Of a stretch of 55,299 nucleotides of DNA, positions 49,541-55,299 are shown one piece after another; the first letter of the stretch is position 1; every line of letters starts with the position of its first letter. This stretch comes from Pseudomonadota bacterium. GTDB lineage: Bacteria > Pseudomonadota > Alphaproteobacteria > Rhodospirillales > Casp-alpha2. The stretch is taken from positions 1-55,299 of the forward strand of contig JADFMB010000003.1 in NCBI GenBank assembly GCA_022564115.1. The letters are read 5' to 3'. The translations under genes and the position numbers were made by a program. Under the pieces are notes generated by a model that searched no databases, was not told where the DNA came from, and saw only the letters and a program-made list of their open reading frames with translations.

Positions 49541-50176
49541 ATGTGTAATGGTTTTTACGAATGCGAAGTTGCCGGGCAAATGGCGACGTGGCTGGCCGCA
49601 GTCGGCACGATTGGAGCCGTTGTTGTAGTGCTAACCGCTGAGTGGTGGTGGAGGAAGCTCCACGGGCCAAGGCTTCGATTGAGTTTTGGCGCGGATGCAG
49701 ACTACCAGACCTTTACGATCGTGACCGATAACCAAACGGGAAAAGCCGTAGGTGGAGCCCATTATATTCGAGTGAAGGTACAGAATAGTAGGAAGGCGAC
49801 CGCTGAGAAGTGCCGCGCATATTTAGTCAACATAGAAAAGTTCAATGATGCGGAAGACAATTTTGAATCTACATTGTTTTGCGACAGCATCCGATTGAAG
49901 TGGTCCTGTATGGGTAGAGATTCCGATTCTGTCACGCCGCTGGATCTACCCAATGGCGTCAACCAATTTGTGGATTTAATCGAAACACAACAGGGGCACT
50001 CAGTTTTTTCGATCCAAATGCATCCGCATATGAACCGCTACGAGTACTTACAGGCAGAAAAAGGAATATTTCGATTTACGGTTTTGGTAACTGGCAATCG
50101 TGTCGTGCCGAAAAAAATCCCGATCATTTTCGAATGGTCTGGCGTATGGGATGAATTCAAAGCATATCGTGGTTAG
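49541..50176 (+). CDS. Membrane-anchored protein of unknown function
   Basis: 211 residues from the ATG at 49541; an upstream in-frame part overlaps a repeat and is rejected. One N-terminal transmembrane helix (TWLAAVGTIGAVVVVLTAEWWW) is followed by a beta-strand-rich domain with alternating hydrophobic residues (LRLSFGADADYQTFTIV, GGAHYIRVKVQNSRKATAEKC, RFTVLVTGNR). It looks like a membrane-tethered immunoglobulin-type domain facing the cytoplasm or periplasm. Two similar proteins are often found next to restriction or stress genes, but no such partner is here. No family recognised. Confidence 0.65.
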   Translation: MCNGFYECEVAGQMATWLAAVGTIGAVVVVLTAEWWWRKLHGPRLRLSFGADADYQTFTIVTDNQTGKAVGGAHYIRVKVQNSRKATAEKCRAYLVNIEKFNDAEDNFESTLFCDSIRLKWSCMGRDSDSVTPLDLPNGVNQFVDLIETQQGHSVFSIQMHPHMNRYEYLQAEKGIFRFTVLVTGNRVVPKKIPIIFEWSGVWDEFKAYRG

Positions 50177-50250
50177 CCGGAATTCTACTCGCCGGGGCTG
50201 CGGCAGTCATACGGTATTATGATTGTCTCGTTTTCTCGGAGGCACAAACC

Positions 50251-50601
50251 ATGAATGCTATTCTCAAGACTGTAATCGCTCTAATGCTTCTCACGATTTC
50301 GCCGGCAGCGTTCGCCGATACCGGTCACTATTGCGAATTCAGAATGGATTACAGTGGTGACTTTGTTGCCATTGGTGCGGTGATAGAAAAGTTCGAAGCC
50401 AGATGTAAAAAAGGCGACGCTCTAGTAATTCGGCTCGTAGGCCAGAGCGACGATCAATCGGTTGTCGGAACACGTGTCGAGCTACTCGCGCCCACCGCCG
50501 CAAAATTCTGTGACCTAACGCAGCCCATTAGTTTCACCGGGCAAGCGTCGGCGGTATGTACTTACCGAGGCGGGCGGCGAACGATTCGGCCATTGAGTTA
50601 G
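50251..50601 (+). CDS. Small exported protein of unknown function
   Basis: 116 residues with a clear signal peptide (TVIALMLLTISPAAFA) and a GGAGG ribosome-binding site 7 bases before the ATG. The mature part has four cysteines (HYC, ARC, KFC, AVC) that could form two disulfides, and a compact beta pattern (ALVIRLVG). I do not recognise a family. Its stop overlaps the stop of a small convergent frame by 4 bases. Confidence 0.65.
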   Translation: MNAILKTVIALMLLTISPAAFADTGHYCEFRMDYSGDFVAIGAVIEKFEARCKKGDALVIRLVGQSDDQSVVGTRVELLAPTAAKFCDLTQPISFTGQASAVCTYRGGRRTIRPLS

Positions 50602-50786
50602 TTCCAGATTCCGACTTTGCAGAACGTATCGAACAGTTGCGACTGAGCTGAATCGTACCGGTCGAACTCACGGAACACGCGCGCCGTGTTCAATTCGGAT
50701 TGCTCCGCGGCATAGCGCTGCATCGCCGTATCATACGGCGCCCGAAGCGCGTCGGAGAGCCTACGATATTCTGATCGGGTCATCAT
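50598..50786 (-). CDS. Possible small protein, unknown
   Basis: 62 codons reading MTRSEYRRLSDALRAPYDTA and RVFREFDRYDSAQSQLFDTF, with a helical, charged composition and no ribosome-binding site. Convergent with the exported protein gene. May be a real small gene or a chance frame. Confidence 0.35.
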   Translation of the reverse strand: MMTRSEYRRLSDALRAPYDTAMQRYAAEQSELNTARVFREFDRYDSAQSQLFDTFCKVGIWN

Positions 50787-50844
50787 GGCTCGGAATATAG
50801 CGCGCCGGGTCGGTTGATCGAGCGGCGGTCGTCACATGATCGAT

Positions 50845-50936
50845 GAATGTCCGCTTTTCCCGAAAGCGGACGTTCAGGTACCGTGAAAACTCCAGAATTT
50901 AAGGTCTGCTTTCGGCCACAAGCGGACGTTCGTTGA
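50845..50936. repeat. Palindromic repeats, TGTCCGCTTT family (R4)
   Basis: Two units: AATGTCCGCTTTTCCCGAAA with GCGGACGTT (50845-50876), and GGTCTGCTTTCGGCCACAAG with CGGACGTTC (50901-50935). Each pairs CCGCTTT-type with AAGCGG-type arms. They lie downstream of the kelch-type gene. Confidence 0.65.
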
Positions 50937-50977
50937 CCGTTATCCAAAACCTTCTCGCTTCGGTTCGGTGATTTCAG

Positions 50978-52800
50978 TCAGGGTTCCAGGCGATATCCCA
51001 CATTCGTGAAACCCACGGAATCGTCTCTTCCACCCCATACGATCACTGAATCACCGATGGCGATTACCGTGGCATCAGTCGTGGGCGCTCCAGGAAATGA
51101 AGTGACCGGGTGCCAACCATCACGCTGCGCGTCATAAGCGTAGCCCTCGGTGAAGTCTTCGTTCCAGCTGAGCATGCGGCCATTTAGCCAGACGGCGTTC
51201 GGCGTCGCGATCGACTCGCACGCATCCACAACTGTCTGCCATTGCTCCTGCACGCTATCGTAGCGGCGCGCTTCGGAGACGATCACAGATGCAAACTCGT
51301 TGGTAACCGGATCTCTGATGACATCACTCCAGGGGGACCAGACCATCATGTCTGTGCCGGCCTGAACGACACTGTCGGGAATGGACGTGGACTTGGTAAT
51401 GTCGGGTGCATTTTGCGTGGGTAATGGCGTCCAGACGTCGGAGACCGGGTCATACACGCCACCGTTAGAAACTGGGAAGTTCGCGCTCCCGTTGGTAGAC
51501 ACGCCACCCCAGACAATCATCCGCTGTCCATCGAATACAGCATGGTGACCGGTACGCACTGCCGGCGCATTGACGGATGACATCACCGTCCAGGTATCTG
51601 TGGACGGATCATATCGCCTGCCATCAGAGTTGAGCCCGATTTCGTCCCAACCACCACCCCAAACTATTAACTCCGTGCCAGTCCAAATCGCCGTGTGTCC
51701 ATTTCGTTCTGACGGTGCAGCATTTGTACTCATCGGCGTCCAGCTATCGGTCGCTGGATCGTAGCGTGCTCCGTCACGCAGAAAAAAAGTTTGCCCTATT
51801 CCTCCCCAGACAATCATCTCTGTACCCGTCCACGTTGCCGAGTGTTCTTCGCGTGCTGATGGCGCACCAATAGACGATATGTCACTCCATTGATCCAAGG
51901 CCGGGTTGTACCGGGCACCGTCATCGAAAAGCTGCTGTCCTCTTCCGCCCCAGACAATCATCTCGGCACCAGTCCATACCACACTGTTATCCGTGCGACC
52001 CGCCAGATTCGCAGGTACTGCAATGGACGTCCAGCTTCCTTCGGCCAGGTACGGCGTAGTGAATGACCACGACGACGGCGGCAGCGGGTTGCCTCCCAGG
52101 TCCGTGATTCCGGCGTTCAGGTGAGCGGTATAGGTCATGGCCGAATTTAGCGGTGTTGCGGGTGTAAACGTCGCGATGAGATCATTCAAGACCACCTCAC
52201 CATCCACCGGCGTGCCAGTGCTGTCTTCCAACATAAAGGTGGCTGCCGTTACGGTATCGGGATTGAGCAACTTGTCGAACAGGACTGAGATAGCACGGTC
52301 CGGCGCCACGCATACATCGCCAGCTACTGGCGACTCTGCAACCTTGGTCGGTGGCGTAAGGTCCGGGACCGTTGTGAACGACCATGTAAATTCATCGGCG
52401 AGCGAGTTACCGTGGCTATCTGTGATTGCGGTCGTGAGCCTTACGGTGTAAGTGGTACCGAATTGCAGCGATTCGTTGGGCGTGAAAGTCGCGTGGCTGG
52501 GAATGTTTATTTGTCCCTCGAAGGTGTATCTAACAATGCCCGGCACGGTGGTTCCGGTCTGGTCTTCAACAATGAAGCTTGTCGAATCAACTGTCGAGCT
52601 GCTCAGGTTCTCGGAAAAATCAGCGCGTACAACGGTGCCATTGACCGCAACGTCGATGCTGTTATTCACTGGAAACACCGAGGTTACTGTCGGTGGATTG
52701 GCGACACGAACGATCGTGATCGATGCGGTGGCGCCGGTTTCAGCTCTTGCCGTAATTCGATTCTCGCCGATATTGAGATCAAAAGAGCCAAAGAGGACTG
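50978..52800 (-). pseudogene. Kelch/Ig-like repeat protein, 5' end missing
   Basis: The conventional frame from a GTG at 52678 gives 566 residues, but protein-like sequence continues upstream to about 52800 (VLFGSFDLNIGENRITARAE and TASITIVRVANPPTVTSV). There it stops abruptly at AT-rich DNA; a TAA in frame follows beyond the join. Two SbsA-type Ig-like domains (TFTPNESLQFGTTYTVRL; TFTPATPLNSAMTYTAHL) are followed by six or seven kelch-like units, each with ATWTGTEMIVWGG or a variant. Predicted to be a surface or periplasmic protein. The original N-terminus with any export signal is missing, so it is broken. Confidence 0.8.
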
Positions 52801-52801
52801 T

Positions 52802-52966
52802 ATGAACGATTTCGAGTTAAAGCATGTCTGTGACCTTAAAGCGATAATCAATTATGCTATTAAGAATCGGTTTCCTTCTATGGAGAGGAAGTTAAGGAGG
52901 AAGACATTGGCAGGAGACTTTAGACCAAAGAAATATTTTAGTACCAGCTATGAAAAGAGGACGTAA
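52802..52966 (+). CDS. Small phage-like protein, possibly truncated
   Basis: 54 residues (MNDFELKHVCDLKAIINYAI then KNRFPSMERKLRRKTLAG and a short tail), basic and Lys/Arg-rich, overlapping the next gene by 17 bases. The ATG lies directly at the break with the kelch gene and has no ribosome-binding site, so the true start may have been lost. Unknown function. Confidence 0.45.
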   Translation: MNDFELKHVCDLKAIINYAIKNRFPSMERKLRRKTLAGDFRPKKYFSTSYEKRT

Positions 52967-53102
52967 GAATCTTATCATTACAATAGGATCAATCCTTGTA
53001 CTCGCAGGGATACTAGCCTATTTCTGTAACGCACGGGAGTTTACAGTAATAACACTAGCATTAGCGATTGAGAAAATATTAGATAATTTGAGGTATACAT
53101 AA
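52950..53102 (+). CDS. 50-residue small membrane protein, phage-like
   Basis: MKRGRKNLIITIGSILVLAG then ILAYFCNAREF and a short tail: positively charged N-terminus and one hydrophobic helix. The ATG overlaps the end of the upstream frame, and its TAA overlaps the next ATG as TAATG. Too short for typical gene finders. Function unknown; holin-like or anchor roles are speculative. Confidence 0.45.
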   Translation: MKRGRKNLIITIGSILVLAGILAYFCNAREFTVITLALAIEKILDNLRYT

Positions 53103-53877
53103 TGACAATAGCAACGATCCCAGTAAATAAAGTAACACTAGAGAAGTACGATTGCCCGTGCTGTAATGCAGATGGTGACAATTCGTCACCGGTTGAAAAC
53201 GCCAATCCACACGGATTTACATTAGATATCTGTCGATACTGTGGGTTCATCTATCGGGGTAACTGGCACAATCAAGAGAGTTTCGAGCAGTACTTCACCC
53301 ACTACCATAAGTCGAACCCAAACTATAACTACTCTCAGATCGAAGTGATCAAGGGCACCTATATGAAGTTCAATATCCCTGAGATAAAGGATGGGATGAG
53401 GCATTTAGACATAGGTTCTGGGATGGGCGGGTCTGCCAAGTTCATGGGTACTGACTGCATTGGTCTTGAATTAAAGAGGACACACTACAAGTACGCTAAG
53501 CATGTGAATAGGGTAGAGACTAGGAATACGTACTATATCCACGATTCATCATTTGATCTTATTACACTATATACTTCACTGGCCTATATCCCTAAGCCTG
53601 ACGAATACATACGTTCGTTAAGTGAGAAGCTAACAGAAGATGGGATAATGGTTATCGGAAACTTCATCCTAGAGAGGCCATCTAATAACAACCTCATCAA
53701 TGCCCTCGATACAAACTACTTTAGTTTCTTTACAGATAGGACAATGCGAAACCTAATTGAGTCTAATGGCCTGACCATAGAAAGGGTAGAGTTTAGTTAT
53801 AAGGAACCGCTGTATATCTGTAAGAGGGGGAAGGATAAGAATATCGTTAAATGCTTTGACGATTCCAAACAGAAGAT
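53102..53877 (+). pseudogene. SAM methyltransferase part (phage-like), fused to transposase
   Basis: Residues 1-259 of a 588-residue frame. A zinc-ribbon-like start (YDCPCC and DICRYCGFIY) is followed by the SAM-binding motif MRHLDIGSGMGGSAKFMG (about 98-115) and a later FDLITLYTSLAYIPKPDEYI. This is the pattern of class I methyltransferases common in phages and polysaccharide clusters. The product has no stop of its own: at SKQK the frame passes into transposase sequence. The true C-terminus is therefore missing. Confidence 0.7.
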
Positions 53878-54868
53878 GGCCGACTTCCGGGTGCTGCACG
53901 TGGAATTCCTGGACGAGCTGCTGACGCGTAGCGTGGCCGCGCTGATGATGCAAGGCGCGGTGACCCTGAACCGGGTCGCCCAGGACGGCATGCGGGTCCG
54001 GGCCGGCGCGGGCAGCGGCTCGTTCCGGCGGCGCAAACGATTGAAGCAGTTCCTGGAGCAGGCCAAGCAACAAGTGCAGCGCCTGCGCCACGAGTTGGAG
54101 GAAGACCCGGCGGCCAGCGAGAACCGGAACCGCGCTGCCCGCCGGCGCGTCGCCCGCGAGCGGCAGGAGCGAGTGACCCAGGCCCTGGCCGAGATGCAAA
54201 AGATCGAAGCCCAGTATGCCGCTAGAAACGCGCATGGCTACAAACGTAAGAAGCCTCCTGCGGACGACGGAGGTGCACCACCGCAAGACAAGCGCCAGCC
54301 CCGCGTTTCTACCACGGACCCTGAAGCGCGTGTGATGAAAGGCGCCGATGGGGGCTTCCGGCCCAGCTATAATGTCCAGTTTGCCACCGACACGGGCAGC
54401 CAACTGATCGTCGGCGTGGATGTCGTCAACCGGGGCAGCGACTGGGAAGAGTTGCCGCCCATGCTCGATCAACTGCGCCGGCGCTACGGCCGGGTTCCCG
54501 CGCAAGCGCTGGTGGACGGAGGCTTTGCCCGCTTTGAATCGGTGGTGGCCGCCACAAACCGGGGCAGCGAAGTCTACGCTCCGCTGCCCAACCCCAAGAA
54601 TGCCAAGCTCGGCCCCCACCAGCCACGCCCCAAGGATGCGCCGGCCATCGCCCAATGGCGCTTGCGCATGGCCACCGAGCAAGCCAAACAGATTTACCGC
54701 CAACGAGCGGCCAGCGCCGAATGGGCGGGCGCCCAGGCCCGCAATCGCGGGCTGCGCCAGTTTGTCGTGCGCGGCATCGCAAAAGCCCGAGCCGTCGTGC
54801 TCTGGTACGCCCTCGCGCACAATCTGATGCAGTTGCCGAACCTGACGGCCCAGGCCCAACCGGCTTGA
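53878..54868 (+). pseudogene. IS1182/IS4-type transposase, N-terminal part missing
   Basis: From MADFRVLHVEFLDELLTRS on, the frame is a transposase with an RNase H-like fold: QGAVTLNRVAQDGMRVRAGA, then a helical insertion, then DPEARVMKGADGGFRPSYNV and the late YALAHNLMQLPN. It matches the C-terminal two-thirds of IS1182-family enzymes. The first 100 or so residues expected there are absent, replaced by the methyltransferase. The start of the inserted element and both terminal repeats are not visible, so it is immobile by itself. GC-rich, unlike the upstream segment. Confidence 0.75.
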
Positions 54869-55299
54869 CCGGCTGCAATCGTTCCAAAGCCACAAGGAAC
54901 CCCGGAGGGGAGGCGGCAATCCAACCGTGGGGGCGACACCAACCGGAGGTGGAGCAGCAGGGACCATCGCTTCAGTTGACCCACGAGTGCCCCGTCCTCG
55001 GGCTCGGGGCTGGGCAGGGTGTAGCCAAAGGGAATTCTTCACAGCCTCAAGGCCCCTGACCCGCCGGAGGCAATAAATCACAGCCTTTCCAGAAATCCGG
55101 AAAAAATCAGTCGGGTCCGCCGTACCGAGGCATGGCCGGCGACCCCTTTTCGCAACGCCGCCGGCGGTTTGGGACCACCCTGGCAGGGGTTCCTGGGCAC
55201 TTCAGCCGGGGCAATCAACGGCGCTCTCGCTGAAACCGCGCCTGCCGTGCTAATAAAAGGGCCGGGGGCCCGAGCGAACCGTCGGCGCAGGCCATCCAC
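54869..55299. other. Tail of IS and unrecognised end region
   Basis: After the transposase stop no gene is supported. The sequence is GC-rich and may include the right end of the insertion sequence; TTCACAGCCT near 55037 and ATCACAGCCT near 55077 are similar words. A minus-strand frame 55078-55299 is open at the window edge (LRRRFARAPGPFI) and could be the end of a gene lying beyond the window, but it shows no recognisable protein pattern. Confidence 0.35.

Larger units (their letters stand above)
52801..53877. mobile_element. AT-rich phage-like segment
   Basis: About 1,080 bases far more AT-rich than either flank. The left edge cuts the kelch gene, and the right edge joins a headless transposase. 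Three plus-strand genes are packed with overlaps, as in phage genomes. No repeats at the joins were seen. The origin may be a phage insertion, recombination with phage DNA, or an assembly chimera. Confidence 0.6.

Noticed and set aside
53753-55081. 442-codon minus-strand frame across the transposase
   Set aside because: Opposite strand of the IS1182-type transposase; no protein-like pattern.

Overview
The window looks like chromosome of a GC-rich alphaproteobacterium of Rhodospirillales type. The evidence is the replication block rpsT-dnaA-dnaN-recF-gyrB, the mutM/ubiE-ubiB-coaBC-dut block, the aerobic cobalamin gene cobN, and LPS heptose genes. Accessory, decayed or foreign DNA sits at both ends. 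Family assignments come from motifs and gene order read by eye; no database search was run.

Layout. 1-880: DNA that does not belong to the adjoining cobalamin locus. It holds a partial minus-strand lipoprotein gene and an unrelated tail that replaces the end of cobN. 681-7455: cobalamin genes cobN-cobU/P-histidine phosphatase-cobS on the minus strand (junctions TTGA and ATGA), with divergent cobT. 7472-10414: two tandem paralogues with degenerate EAL-like domains. 10656-15185: metallophosphatase, UDP-sugar decarboxylase, gmhA, hldE and an NnrU-type membrane protein. 15182-17179: a class A penicillin-binding protein. 17216-19198: a composite transposon-like unit bounded by two 177-bp MITE-like repeats, carrying deoC and a four-helix membrane protein. 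19229-26836: gyrB, recF, dnaN, dnaA and rpsT. 26978-32523: a secreted protein, mutM, ubiE, ubiB, coaBC and dut. 32527-35324: sulfur genes (Rrf2 regulator, cysK, moeB-like, dsrE-like). 35334-38685: pabC, pabB and a 2-hydroxyacid dehydrogenase. 38906-39415: an SH3 protein. 39884-41263: an NreB-like metal exporter. 41407-43987: a decaying oxidative-stress locus. It contains a remnant of a DUF3501 gene, a phosphonomutase-family enzyme, a DUF3501 gene with an in-frame TAG, and an Fe-S oxidoreductase beheaded next to an IS3 fragment.

43979-55299 is an accessory region. It carries katG, a P1-family peptidase, an amidohydrolase, small unknown proteins and a kelch/Ig-like protein, interspersed with copies of a short palindromic repeat. 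It ends in an abrupt mosaic: the kelch gene is cut by about 1.08 kb of AT-rich phage-like DNA, which in turn runs in frame into a headless IS1182-type transposase.

The strongest structural findings are two families of non-autonomous elements. One pair (177 bp) appears to have moved a two-gene cargo as one unit, because only its outer ends carry a target duplication. The other (101 bp, TA target) has two copies inserted in the stop codons of pabB and the DUF3501 gene. Removing the first restores a TAATG pabB-pabC coupling. No CRISPR array, tRNA, rRNA or convincing cobalamin riboswitch was seen.
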